DNA of 64,000 nucleotides from JAGHAJ01 sp964559865 [NCBI: uncultured Synergistota bacterium] (GTDB taxonomy: Bacteria > Synergistota > JAGHAJ01). Each line of letters opens with the position of its first letter. Position 1 is the first letter of the stretch. This document shows positions 24,783 through 33,408 of this stretch, piece after piece. The notes beneath the pieces are model-generated. The model ran no database searches and was not told the origin of the DNA. It saw only the letters and a program-made list of their open reading frames with translations. A program made the position numbers and the translations under genes. The stretch lies in assembly GCA_964559865.1 (NCBI GenBank), contig CAZLJD010000030.1, positions 1 to 64,000 of the forward strand, in the 5' to 3' direction.

Positions 24783-26603
24783 CTACTCCACGGTAACGCT
24801 CTTTGCCAGATTCCTTGGTTGGTCTATCTCACAACCTCTCAGCTTTGCAACATGATACGCAAAGAGTTGTAGCGGCACGATAGAAAGAATGGGAGCAAGT
24901 ATCTCTACGCTTTCCGGTATCCACATGACATCTTCGGTGTAGCGCCTTATCACCTCGTCGCCACTGGTAGCCACTGCTAAGATGGGTGCTTTACGGGCAA
25001 GTGTCTCCTCCAGATTGCTCAGCGTCTTGTTGTATATGTAACCCTTGGGTATAACTGCCACAACCGGCATCTGCTCGTCTATCAGGGCTATAGGACCGTG
25101 CTTCATCTCCCCTGCAGGGTATGCCTCCGCATGAATGTAAGAGATCTCTTTCAGTTTCAAAGCACCCTCCATGGCTATGGGATAATAGATCCCCCTGCCA
25201 AGATACAAAAAGTTCCTATAGGCGTAGTACCTCTCAGCCAGTCTCCTTATGGATTCCTTTTTGGACAGGATCTGCTCTATCTGATAAGGCAACTTAAGGA
25301 GCTCAGAGGCATACTGCCTCACATCGGCTTTGTTCCTGTGCTTTGCCCACTGAAAGGCAATGAGATATATAAGCGCAAGTTGGGCGACAAATGCCTTCGT
25401 AGAGGCAACACCTATCTCCGGACCAGCCCTGAGATAGAGGGTTACATCGGATTCTCTGTCTATCGTGCTACCCCTCACATTCACCAGAGAAACTGTCTTT
25501 ATGCCTTTTTCCTTGAACAACCTCAAAGATGCCAGCGTATCTGCCGTCTCTCCAGACTGAGAGATAAACATTGCCACATCGTCGGGATACACAGGAAACT
25601 TTCTGTACCTTAACTCTGAAGCCACCTCTACCTCAACTGGGATACCGACAAGCTCCTCTATCACATACTTGCCAAGCACACCTGCGTAGTAAGATGTGCC
25701 ACAGGCAACCACAAATACCCTTCTAACCTTCTCCACTTCCACTCCGCTCACTTCCGGCAGGGTTATCCCCTCAGAGCTAACCCTCCCTTCCAGCGTCTCC
25801 CTTACCACCTTACCCTCTTCCTCTATCTCCTTCAACATGTAGTGCTCAAAACCACCCTTTGAAGCCATCTCAGGGGTCCACTCCACACGCATGGTGCTCC
25901 ACCCAACACGGTTACCCTCGTAATCCATCACATCTACGCTATCCTTACTCAAAACGGCGATCTGCCCCTCATCTAAAAAGATCACCTCGTTCGTGTAGGT
26001 CAAAAACGGGTTCACATCGGAGGCAAAGTACATAGCCCCCTTCCCTATCCCAACCACCAGAGGACTACCCTGCCTCACGAGTACCACCCTGTCAGGCTCA
26101 AACCTGCTCACTATACCAACCGCAAACGCACCTTTAAGCCTCTTGACCGCACACCTGACCGCCTCTAACAGGTCGCCGTCATAGTACTTCTTAATCAGAT
26201 ACACAATTACCTCCGTATCGGTGTCAGACGCAAAGTCGTAGCCGTCTGCCTGTAGCTCCCTTCTAAGCTCCACATGGTTCTCTATTATCCCGTTGTGCAC
26301 CACCGCAAACGCCATGGAGGTGTCAGTGAGCGGATGCGCATTGTCATCGCTGGGAACACCGTGTGTTGCCCACCTCGTATGCCCCATACCCAAAGTGCTC
26401 TTTCTATCCATGAGCCCCCTGTCCTTCAGCTTCTGCAGGAGACGGTTTACCTTACCCTCAGTTTTAACAACGTTCAACCGCCCAGCGTCCAGAAAGACAA
26501 CGCCGGCAGAGTCATACCCTCTATACTCGAGATCTCTCAAACCACCAATTAGGAAGGGGAGTATATCTATCTCCTCTCCTATATATCCAACTATACCACA
26601 CAT
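24783..26603 (-). CDS. glmS: glutamine-fructose-6-phosphate aminotransferase (isomerising)
   Basis: Makes glucosamine-6-phosphate from fructose-6-phosphate and glutamine, the entry to UDP-GlcNAc and peptidoglycan. The 606-residue enzyme starts MCGIVGYIG with the catalytic Cys2 of the glutaminase domain (residues 1-about 230). It continues with two SIS domains containing CGTSYYAG and SQSGETADTL, and ends with the conserved PRNLAKSVTVE. Its ATG follows AAGGAGTTGAAATC. The mRNA leader is a glmS ribozyme (26631-26771) responding to the enzyme's product. It is the last gene of the cdaA-cdaR-glmM-glmS cluster. Confidence 0.97.
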   Translation of the reverse strand: MCGIVGYIGEEIDILPFLIGGLRDLEYRGYDSAGVVFLDAGRLNVVKTEGKVNRLLQKLKDRGLMDRKSTLGMGHTRWATHGVPSDDNAHPLTDTSMAFAVVHNGIIENHVELRRELQADGYDFASDTDTEVIVYLIKKYYDGDLLEAVRCAVKRLKGAFAVGIVSRFEPDRVVLVRQGSPLVVGIGKGAMYFASDVNPFLTYTNEVIFLDEGQIAVLSKDSVDVMDYEGNRVGWSTMRVEWTPEMASKGGFEHYMLKEIEEEGKVVRETLEGRVSSEGITLPEVSGVEVEKVRRVFVVACGTSYYAGVLGKYVIEELVGIPVEVEVASELRYRKFPVYPDDVAMFISQSGETADTLASLRLFKEKGIKTVSLVNVRGSTIDRESDVTLYLRAGPEIGVASTKAFVAQLALIYLIAFQWAKHRNKADVRQYASELLKLPYQIEQILSKKESIRRLAERYYAYRNFLYLGRGIYYPIAMEGALKLKEISYIHAEAYPAGEMKHGPIALIDEQMPVVAVIPKGYIYNKTLSNLEETLARKAPILAVATSGDEVIRRYTEDVMWIPESVEILAPILSIVPLQLFAYHVAKLRGCEIDQPRNLAKSVTVE

Positions 26604-26630
26604 GATTTCAACTCCTTAAAAGTTACCCTA

Positions 26631-26771
26631 CCCTTCCTTTTGTCCGGGAGTCACCTCTTTCCGGGTTTGTAGAAGGGCTTAAAGGCGAGGGTTTCGCCTC
26701 GGGGCACCCGCCGATAGCTCGATAAACCCCGTCCTCGTCAACTCCTCAAGCTGACCGAGGAGTCCAGGCGC
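26631..26771 (-). ncRNA. glmS self-cleaving ribozyme/riboswitch
   Basis: The minus-strand RNA has the glmS core. A cleavage-site AAA|GCGCC lies at 26774-26767, followed by the P1 stem ACUCCUC/GAGGAGU. GACGAGGACGGGGUUUAUCGA and AUCGGCGGGUGCCCC match the conserved catalytic core around P2/P2.1. CCGG...AGGUGACUC...CCGG is P4 with its conserved GGUGACU, and CCCUUC/GAAGGG is the P3 pairing. Glucosamine-6-phosphate would act as cofactor for cleavage between 26772 and 26771. The 5' half (26738-26771) lies inside the glmM coding sequence and includes its stop codon. Confidence 0.92.
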
Positions 26772-28063
26772 TTTATCTTTTCAATCACTTCCCTTATGGT
26801 TTCATCTACCACCTCCTCGCTCCTGTCCTCTACCATTATCCTCACAACTGGCTCCGTGCCAGAAGGTCTTATCAGTATCCTACCGCTTATACGATCCAGC
26901 AGCCTCAATATGTACCCGGTAAACTCCTCCCGTTCGATCACCCCCTTATCTTTCACGGTAATGTTTACCAGCTTTTGAGGGTACCTATCAAAGTACGCTG
27001 CACCGAGCCCCATGGTCTCCATCGCTATCAAAAAGTACAACCCCGTCAGAACGCCATCACCAGTAACAACCGGCCCATTTATGATTATGTGCCCCGACTG
27101 TTCACCACCAATAAGGGCACCCTTTTCCTTCATCTTCGCCCACACATACTTGTCCCCTACCTTCACCCGCTCAAGGATAATGTTCTCCCTCTCAAGTGCA
27201 TCTTCAAAACCCATGTTACTCATCACAGTTCCCACAACGAGTCTGTTTCTCAGCTCCCCCCTACGATTGAAGTACCTCGCAAGCAGAAGCATTATGTTGT
27301 CTCCGTCCAGTATGTTTCCACTGCTGTCTGCTATAACGATCCTGTCCCCGTCACCGTCAAAGGCAAAACCCAAATCCACACCGTACTCCTTAACCTTCTG
27401 CAAGATAAATTCCGGCACCGTAGAGCCGCACCCATCGTTTATGTTTCTGCCGTCAGGCTCCACGCTAACGGCAACGACATCTACACCGTACATCTTCAGG
27501 AGTGCCGGCGCTACTTCAAAGGTGGCACCATTCGCACAGTCAACGATGACCCTGCAACGCTCCGGGAGGCTCAAAGGCACTTCTTTTCTTATCGCATCGA
27601 GATACTCCGCAACCCCATCTATCCTCCTAACAACCCCTCTTTCCACCAGCTCATCTCCGTGCTCCGCAAAGAATATTTGCTCTATTGCCTCCTCTTCACC
27701 TTCGGACAACTTCTCACCCGTGAGTGAGAAGAACTTTATACCATTGTAGAAAAATGGATTGTGCGACGCAGATATCACCACACCTCCACCAATGCCCTTG
27801 AAACGAACCAGCAAAGACACAGCAGGGGTAGTAAGGACACCCGCCAAATACACATCTACCCCCTCTTTCACCATACCCTCCACCAGTGCCTCTTCTATCT
27901 CCTCACCAGACTCTCTTGTATCCCTCCCCACCAACACTCTCAGGTCAATGCCCCTCTGCCTCAAGAACCTCCCGTACGCCCTGCCAAGTCTGAAAACATT
28001 CTCCGGCGTCATATACCCCTCGTGTGCTACATCTCTCACTCCGTCTGTCCCAAACAGCCTCAC
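26738..28063 (-). CDS. glmM: phosphoglucosamine mutase
   Basis: Interconverts glucosamine-6-phosphate and glucosamine-1-phosphate. The 441-residue alpha-D-phosphohexomutase begins LFGTDGVRD. It carries the phosphoserine loop GGGVVISASHNPF (active Ser about residue 99) and the metal loop FAFDGDGDRI near residue 237. GGEQSGHII and the C-terminal RPSGTEPVVRIMVE phosphate-binding loop are also present. The GTG start overlaps the cdaR stop (GTGA), with GGAGGTGGTAAA before it. The last eleven codons and the stop form part of the glmS ribozyme, so ribozyme cleavage would leave a glmM message without a stop codon. Confidence 0.96.
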   Translation of the reverse strand: MRLFGTDGVRDVAHEGYMTPENVFRLGRAYGRFLRQRGIDLRVLVGRDTRESGEEIEEALVEGMVKEGVDVYLAGVLTTPAVSLLVRFKGIGGGVVISASHNPFFYNGIKFFSLTGEKLSEGEEEAIEQIFFAEHGDELVERGVVRRIDGVAEYLDAIRKEVPLSLPERCRVIVDCANGATFEVAPALLKMYGVDVVAVSVEPDGRNINDGCGSTVPEFILQKVKEYGVDLGFAFDGDGDRIVIADSSGNILDGDNIMLLLARYFNRRGELRNRLVVGTVMSNMGFEDALERENIILERVKVGDKYVWAKMKEKGALIGGEQSGHIIINGPVVTGDGVLTGLYFLIAMETMGLGAAYFDRYPQKLVNITVKDKGVIEREEFTGYILRLLDRISGRILIRPSGTEPVVRIMVEDRSEEVVDETIREVIEKIKRLDSSVSLRS

Positions 28064-29256
28064 TTTACCACCTCCACCGTCACATTTTCAGGAACCACCC
28101 TCACCACCGACATACCCTTCGGAACATCCAGCTTAACCTTCACGATCTTCTTTTTGGTCAAGATGTTACCCACATACACATACGCCTCAACCTTACCTGT
28201 CTTCACTACACTATAAGGACCTTTCACAGTAACCTTAACGATGTTAGGTGTTGCCTTCCACTTCCCAAAGACGCTCCTTCCACGAACCTCAACCGGTACG
28301 ACCAGCGTCTTGCTGATGGTCCTCTCCTCGAACAGGAGTGTAACCACAACAGGTTGTTTCTCTATCATCCGTACCTTATCAGACGGCATAACCGGTAAGA
28401 GCTTTACCTTCACCACCTTATTCCTTATACGACTTATGTCTATAGGCGGCGTATAAATAGCACTTATGCCAGATATCACATCTCTCGGACCTTCTATCCC
28501 CACGGAGGCCGGCTTCACGCTCACACTCTTTAGCACCCACTCCTTCGGTGGTTTGCCCTTTATCCTCGGCTTAACTGCTACAACCCTCTGGGGCCACCCC
28601 TTCCTCACCTTCACAGCCACATCTACCTTAGGGGGTATTACAGTAACGCCCTTTATCTCCCTGCCAGCCTCATCTACTACCGTAACGGAAACTTCCCTCA
28701 TAATCGACTCCCTAACATCGCTCATATCTATACTCACGACCGCCATCTTGGCAGCAGCAAGTATAACAGGGCTACCCCGTATCTCAACCTTCTCTGGAAA
28801 GACAGCCGGCTCTTCTGCTATGTAGCCATCTGGTGGAAAGCCTATAGTGGACACCCTCACGGGAATATACTTCTTCACCAGCGGCACGATCGTCACAGCC
28901 ACCTTCTTTGGTTCAACCCTCTCCACTCTTATGCCGGGAGGTAACTTCAGTGCAACAGGCACCATAAACTTACCTTTCGAAAGCCCTTTTAGATCTATGT
29001 AAGCACTGACATCGTTTGGGGAAAACGATGTCATGTCCTCCTTAAAGCCTATAATGCGTAGCTCTATCTCCTTGGGCTGATACTCCACTATTACATTCGC
29101 AGGCTGATTCCTTGCGCTCACCCGGACATCCATGATCCGCTCTATCTTGCCTATGTCGGGAGAATAAGAGACATACATCCATATTATCACCGCTATCGCA
29201 AACGACACTATCCACAGAACCACCCTGTTTTCAAGCCAACTATCCATAGACCTCAT
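28060..29256 (-). CDS. cdaR: YbbR-domain protein CdaR
   Basis: Extracytoplasmic regulator of the diadenylate cyclase CdaA. The 398-residue protein has one N-terminal membrane anchor (about residues 9-30, VVLWIVSFAIAVIIWMYV) and then roughly four YbbR repeats of about 85 residues. These repeats share V-x-V...P-x-x-V...G-x-x-x-x-V patterns (for example EYQPKEIELRIIG and PEKVEIRGSPVIL). I chose ATG 29256, which overlaps the cdaA stop as ATGA. A longer frame begins at 29280 and an ATG at 29247 is also possible. It sits in the conserved cdaA-cdaR-glmM order. Confidence 0.9.
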   Translation of the reverse strand: MRSMDSWLENRVVLWIVSFAIAVIIWMYVSYSPDIGKIERIMDVRVSARNQPANVIVEYQPKEIELRIIGFKEDMTSFSPNDVSAYIDLKGLSKGKFMVPVALKLPPGIRVERVEPKKVAVTIVPLVKKYIPVRVSTIGFPPDGYIAEEPAVFPEKVEIRGSPVILAAAKMAVVSIDMSDVRESIMREVSVTVVDEAGREIKGVTVIPPKVDVAVKVRKGWPQRVVAVKPRIKGKPPKEWVLKSVSVKPASVGIEGPRDVISGISAIYTPPIDISRIRNKVVKVKLLPVMPSDKVRMIEKQPVVVTLLFEERTISKTLVVPVEVRGRSVFGKWKATPNIVKVTVKGPYSVVKTGKVEAYVYVGNILTKKKIVKVKLDVPKGMSVVRVVPENVTVEVVK

Positions 29257-30056
29257 TTTCTCTTTTTCACCTTCCTCCACAGCCTCGACCAGCCACTCTC
29301 ACCAGAGGGTCTGTAAAGACCAAACAACACCTTCCTTATCCTGTCTTCGTCCATGTCCCTCACAAGTCTTCCCCTAACAGCAAGAGATACCTCCGCCCTC
29401 TCCTCAGAAACGACAAACGCAACGGCATCGCTGACCTCCGTAATACCAAGAGCTGCCCTGTGTCTGCTGCCAAGTGTGGGCTCTATAAAGGGATTGTCAC
29501 TCAGCGGAAGAAAGCAAGCCGCTGCCTGGACCGTATCTCCTCTTATAATGACGGCACCGTCGTGCAGAGGGGTTGCAGGTGTAAATATCGTGAGCAGAAG
29601 CTCACTCGTGAGCTCCGCATTCAGAGCTGTGCCCTTCGCTGCAAACTCCCGCAGACTGTCCCTCCTTTGAAACACGAGAATTGCACCTATCCTCTGCAAC
29701 CTCATAAACTTAAGTGCATCTACTACCTCATCTACGAGCCTCTCTGGTTCCCCTTTAAACCTCCGATACCTTATCCCACCCCTTCCAAGAGCACCCAAAG
29801 CCTGCCTTATCTCAGGCTGAAATATCACGGGAAGCGCTATAAACATGATACTTATAACCTTACCAAACAACCAGTCAAGCGTGTGTAAACCCAACCACTT
29901 GGCAACATTGCCGGCAATGAGGAGGACAAAGATGCCTTTTAGAAGTTGCATTGCCATAGTTCCCTTGAGGATATCAAGGAGCTTGTATACCAAATAAGCT
30001 ATAACTATTATGTCCACTATGTCCTGGATCCTCAAAATGTGAAGCCACTCCATCAT
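29253..30056 (-). CDS. cdaA: diadenylate cyclase CdaA
   Basis: Makes the second messenger c-di-AMP from two ATP at the membrane. The 267-residue protein has three N-terminal helices (about residues 10-80) and a DAC domain with both catalytic motifs, LHDGAVII near residue 165 and GSRHRAALG near residue 197. The tail is strongly basic. Tandem ATG codons at 30056 and 30053 follow AAGGGG, directly after the TPR gene's stop. Clustering with cdaR, glmM and glmS links c-di-AMP to cell-wall precursor supply, as in Firmicutes. Confidence 0.95.
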   Translation of the reverse strand: MMEWLHILRIQDIVDIIVIAYLVYKLLDILKGTMAMQLLKGIFVLLIAGNVAKWLGLHTLDWLFGKVISIMFIALPVIFQPEIRQALGALGRGGIRYRRFKGEPERLVDEVVDALKFMRLQRIGAILVFQRRDSLREFAAKGTALNAELTSELLLTIFTPATPLHDGAVIIRGDTVQAAACFLPLSDNPFIEPTLGSRHRAALGITEVSDAVAFVVSEERAEVSLAVRGRLVRDMDEDRIRKVLFGLYRPSGESGWSRLWRKVKKRK

Positions 30057-30058
30057 CG

Positions 30059-31498
30059 CTAACCCCTTCTCTTTTCTACTTCTTCCATCGCCTCCAAATC
30101 ATAAGGGTCTATAAGCAAAACCTTTTTCCACTCCCACAACGCCTCTTTTTCCATTCCCTTAGCTGCATACATTCTGGCAAGTTCCCTGTGCTTCTCCACA
30201 TGTTCGGGATTCACGACCACCTTCATCTCTCTTTGTCCCTTGGTATCCTGCCTCAAGGCGGCCCGAGCCTCTTTATCTTCAGGCGTTATGTCAAGCAATC
30301 TCTTCCAGTACTTCAAGGAGCTATCCACATCCCCCTGAACAGCGTAAGCCCTCGCAAGCTGCCTGCATATGTTCTCGTTTACTATACCCGCATCGTAGGA
30401 CCTCTGGAGGTAATCAAGTGCCTCTGCATACCTGCCAAGCCTGTACAAAGCTATCCCCTTGAAGTACACCATGTCCACATTACCCTGAATGTCGTGGCCA
30501 TCTATCACATTTAGTGCCTCCTTCCACCTCCTGAGGTGCAGAAGCACCCTTACTTTTGTGTCGTAAAATGCCCTGTCCGGCACATCTACAACTCTCTCAT
30601 ACTCCTCAAGCACCTGGAGGCACTCCTTGAACATCCTCAAGTTAAACAGGACGACCGCCTTTGACCAGAGAAACTCCGTATCTTCTTTCATACCAAGTCT
30701 CTCCGCAAGATGCAGCTCATCGAGGGCATCACGCCAGTTGCCTTCTTGCATGTAGATAAGTGCTATTTCGTAGTGCAACCGTGGGCTGTCAGGATAAAGT
30801 TTCTTTGCGCGCTCCAGCAACCTCAACGCTTGAAGGCTCTTGCCAGTCTTAAAGAGCATGTTCCCCAAGGAGATGAAGTCATCGCAGCTACCCCTTACGC
30901 TAACTATGTGACGCCACGCCTCTATCGCCTTCGTCTGCAAACCCCTGTACTCGCTCAGCACAGCTATGTTTTCCCACGCATCTACATAGTTAGGAGATAT
31001 GCTGACAGCCTTTTCAAACTCCGCCATCGCTTCATTGTAGAGCTCTTGTTTCAGCATGGTAACGCCGAGATTGTTGTGCACCTGAGCATCATCCGGATAA
31101 AGCGCAACGAGTCTCCTGTAAAGCTCTGTTGCGCTCCTATAATCACCAATCTCGTCGTATATGTAGGCAGCAGTGAACAAGACCTCTCTATCGTTAGGTG
31201 CATACTGGATCGCCCTGTTTAAGTAAGAAAGAGCTTTTCTGTAGTCTTTCATCTCTGCATAGAGTTTACCCATTGCCATCAAAAGTAGAGGAGAGCGCTC
31301 ATCGAGCATTATCGCCCTACTAAGCACTCTCTCTGCCTCATCAAACTGCCCCGTATAGACGTACGCCATACCCAGAACATACCGGATATCACAGTCCTCT
31401 GGATATATCCTGAGCAGTCTCTCTCCGTAAGGTATCAGCTCGGCAAAGCTACCTTCTTCAAAAAGAGATTGGAGCCTCTCCTTAGACAGCTCCTGCAT
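30059..31498 (-). CDS. tetratricopeptide-repeat protein
   Basis: A 479-residue protein made almost wholly of about twelve TPR motifs of 34 residues (clear ones at about 37-70, 71-104, 139-172 and 230-263, with A-x-x-x-Y/G-x-A-x-x-x-Y-x-x-A-L patterns and P at the last position). There is no signal peptide or membrane segment, so it is a cytoplasmic scaffold. It is the gene before cdaA with 2 bases between them. The partner cannot be inferred. The start ATG follows AGGGGTAATCGAAG, and an AT-rich TAATATAT just before it may be part of a promoter. Confidence 0.85.
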   Translation of the reverse strand: MQELSKERLQSLFEEGSFAELIPYGERLLRIYPEDCDIRYVLGMAYVYTGQFDEAERVLSRAIMLDERSPLLLMAMGKLYAEMKDYRKALSYLNRAIQYAPNDREVLFTAAYIYDEIGDYRSATELYRRLVALYPDDAQVHNNLGVTMLKQELYNEAMAEFEKAVSISPNYVDAWENIAVLSEYRGLQTKAIEAWRHIVSVRGSCDDFISLGNMLFKTGKSLQALRLLERAKKLYPDSPRLHYEIALIYMQEGNWRDALDELHLAERLGMKEDTEFLWSKAVVLFNLRMFKECLQVLEEYERVVDVPDRAFYDTKVRVLLHLRRWKEALNVIDGHDIQGNVDMVYFKGIALYRLGRYAEALDYLQRSYDAGIVNENICRQLARAYAVQGDVDSSLKYWKRLLDITPEDKEARAALRQDTKGQREMKVVVNPEHVEKHRELARMYAAKGMEKEALWEWKKVLLIDPYDLEAMEEVEKRRG

Positions 31499-31521
31499 CT
31501 TCGATTACCCCTAATATATTA

Positions 31522-32454
31522 TCACAGTAGCAAAGACAAAATTGCCTTGTGCGCGTGCAACCTATTTTCTGCCTCGTCAAAGACAACGGACTGTGGTCCA
31601 TCTATTACCTCAGATGTTATCTCCTCTCCCCTGTGCGCCGGTAAACAGTGCATTACGATGGCGTCCGGCTTTGCCATCTTCACGAGGTTGGAGTTCACCT
31701 GATAAGACTTAAATGCCTTCCTCCTCTTCTCTGCCTCCGCTTCCTGTCCCATACTTGCCCAGACATCGGTGTAAATGACATCTGCGTCCTTTACCGCTTC
31801 CACCGGGTCTTCCACGATCGTCACAGAGCCCCCCGTCAGCCTTGCATCTGCCTTCGCAACCGAGACTATATCCTCACGGGGGGAGTACTCCTTCGGAGAG
31901 GCTATAACCACATGCATACCAACCTTTGCACCCCCAAACATAAGGGAGTTTGCCATGTTGTTACCGTCACCCACAAAGGCAAGCTTTATACCCTTCAAGT
32001 AGCCCTTCTTCTCCACGATGGTTAAGAGGTCCGCCAGAACCTGTGTAGGGTGGAAGAGGTCCGACAGGCCGTTTATAACCGGCACACCCGAATTCTGCGC
32101 AAGGTCCAAGATGTCGTTGTGAGAAAATACCCTCGCCATTATACCATCACAATAGCGAGATATAACCCTTGCCGTATCTGCAATAGTCTCACCCCTGCGA
32201 AGCTGAAGATCGTTCGGGCCAAGGTAAAGCGCATATCCACCAAGCTGATACATACCCACTTCAAAGGACACCCTCGTCCTGGTAGAAGGTTTCTGAAATA
32301 TCATTGCCAATGTCTTCCCCTTCAAGATCGGGTGTTCCTGACCACGCTTCTTCTCCAGCTTCAAAGTCTCTGCCGTCTTCAAAACCTCAAGGATCTCCTC
32401 CGTAGTCCACCTGTGCAGGTCTATCAGGTGTTTGCCCTTCATCGTAACAGCCAT
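31522..32454 (-). CDS. argF: ornithine carbamoyltransferase
   Basis: Interconverts carbamoyl phosphate plus ornithine and citrulline plus phosphate. The 310-residue enzyme shows the carbamoyl-phosphate loop [13 protein letters not shown] (about residue 52), the [17 protein letters not shown] segment, and the ornithine-site motifs DVWASMGQE and [12 protein letters not shown]. The ATG follows AAGGAGG by nine bases. It ends an operon begun by arginine deiminase, so the likely direction is catabolic: citrulline to ornithine and carbamoyl phosphate. No carbamate kinase gene is present in this window. Confidence 0.94.
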   Translation of the reverse strand: MAVTMKGKHLIDLHRWTTEEILEVLKTAETLKLEKKRGQEHPILKGKTLAMIFQKPSTRTRVSFEVGMYQLGGYALYLGPNDLQLRRGETIADTARVISRYCDGIMARVFSHNDILDLAQNSGVPVINGLSDLFHPTQVLADLLTIVEKKGYLKGIKLAFVGDGNNMANSLMFGGAKVGMHVVIASPKEYSPREDIVSVAKADARLTGGSVTIVEDPVEAVKDADVIYTDVWASMGQEAEAEKRRKAFKSYQVNSNLVKMAKPDAIVMHCLPAHRGEEITSEVIDGPQSVVFDEAENRLHAHKAILSLLL

Positions 32455-32469
32455 CTCTACCTACCTCCT

Positions 32470-33408
32470 TTATTCTTGTTCCTCTGAAAATAGGCTATCT
32501 ATGTCCTGCAAAAGTTCATCTGCCTCGTCCTTCTTAGTCGGTATTCTGAAGGTATCAACGGTGGGCAAGATCTTACCATCTTTAAACACCCCAACAATGG
32601 AGGGGATATCTCCCGCCTCCAGCGTCTCTGGTGGTTCAGACGCCTCACTACCGTAGGGGATAGAAAGAAACATAAACTCCGCCCGTTTTCCCACATCTAT
32701 CACGCCCCTATCCATATCAAACACCTTCGCAACATTACCCGTAACCAGTGCCACTGCCTGCTCACCCGTGATGCCAGATGTCCAACAGAGGTGGCTCAAG
32801 AACAACCACAAGCTTAGAGGTGTTCGCCCATACTCACTCCCACTGCAGACAAACACCCTATCCAACACACCCTTCTGCTTAGCCTCCTTGACGATGGCAG
32901 CCGCAACCCTCAAATTCCCGTTTGCACACAAACCCACAGGCTTGTCCAAGTCGAGCACCCTAACTGCCTCGTTGGAAGGCAGAGATACCGGAGAACCGTT
33001 GGCACCGACAATCACATCTGCATCAGCAACGCACTCCTCATCTACACGACACTTAAACTCCTTGCCCCAAACACCCAAGGACGCAAAGGCAGAATCAGTT
33101 CTATGGAGATAAACGCCATCTGACTGTGCATCTACTCCTTTCGGCAGAACGGCAGAAAGCATGCCAAAGGCAGCATTAGAATCGTAATCGAGTCCGTTTC
33201 CGTCCAGCCTAACATCCACTATAGCAGGTGCAACTGCATGAAAACCAGCGTCCACCTCCTCTACTCCCTCGGGTAGCTCCATACTTGCGTAAAAACCCAC
33301 CTCTTTGATGATACCATCCTCTATGAGTATGGCATCTCCAACCCTTGCAAGATTTGAAAGGTCTCCGGTTACAATCTCCCCAAGATTCTTCAGCACGACA
33401 AGACTCAC
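32470..33408 (-). CDS. degenerate amidohydrolase-like protein in an arginine-deiminase operon
   Basis: A 312-residue protein whose start and end look like the composite beta-sandwich of dihydroorotase/enamidase-type amidohydrolases. VGDAILIEDGIIKEVG leads in and GKRAEFMFLSI plus GVFKDGKILPT close the fold, with a helix segment VTGNVAKVFDM before them. The catalytic centre is altered. The place of the metal motif (usually G-x-x-D-x-H-x-H after PG) reads APAIVDVRLDGNG, without His. The remaining His and Lys ligands are not evident. It is shorter than active family members. It overlaps the arcA stop by GTGA. A structural or regulatory role is possible. I do not know its function. Confidence 0.6.
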   Translation of the reverse strand: MSLVVLKNLGEIVTGDLSNLARVGDAILIEDGIIKEVGFYASMELPEGVEEVDAGFHAVAPAIVDVRLDGNGLDYDSNAAFGMLSAVLPKGVDAQSDGVYLHRTDSAFASLGVWGKEFKCRVDEECVADADVIVGANGSPVSLPSNEAVRVLDLDKPVGLCANGNLRVAAAIVKEAKQKGVLDRVFVCSGSEYGRTPLSLWLFLSHLCWTSGITGEQAVALVTGNVAKVFDMDRGVIDVGKRAEFMFLSIPYGSEASEPPETLEAGDIPSIVGVFKDGKILPTVDTFRIPTKKDEADELLQDIDSLFSEEQE

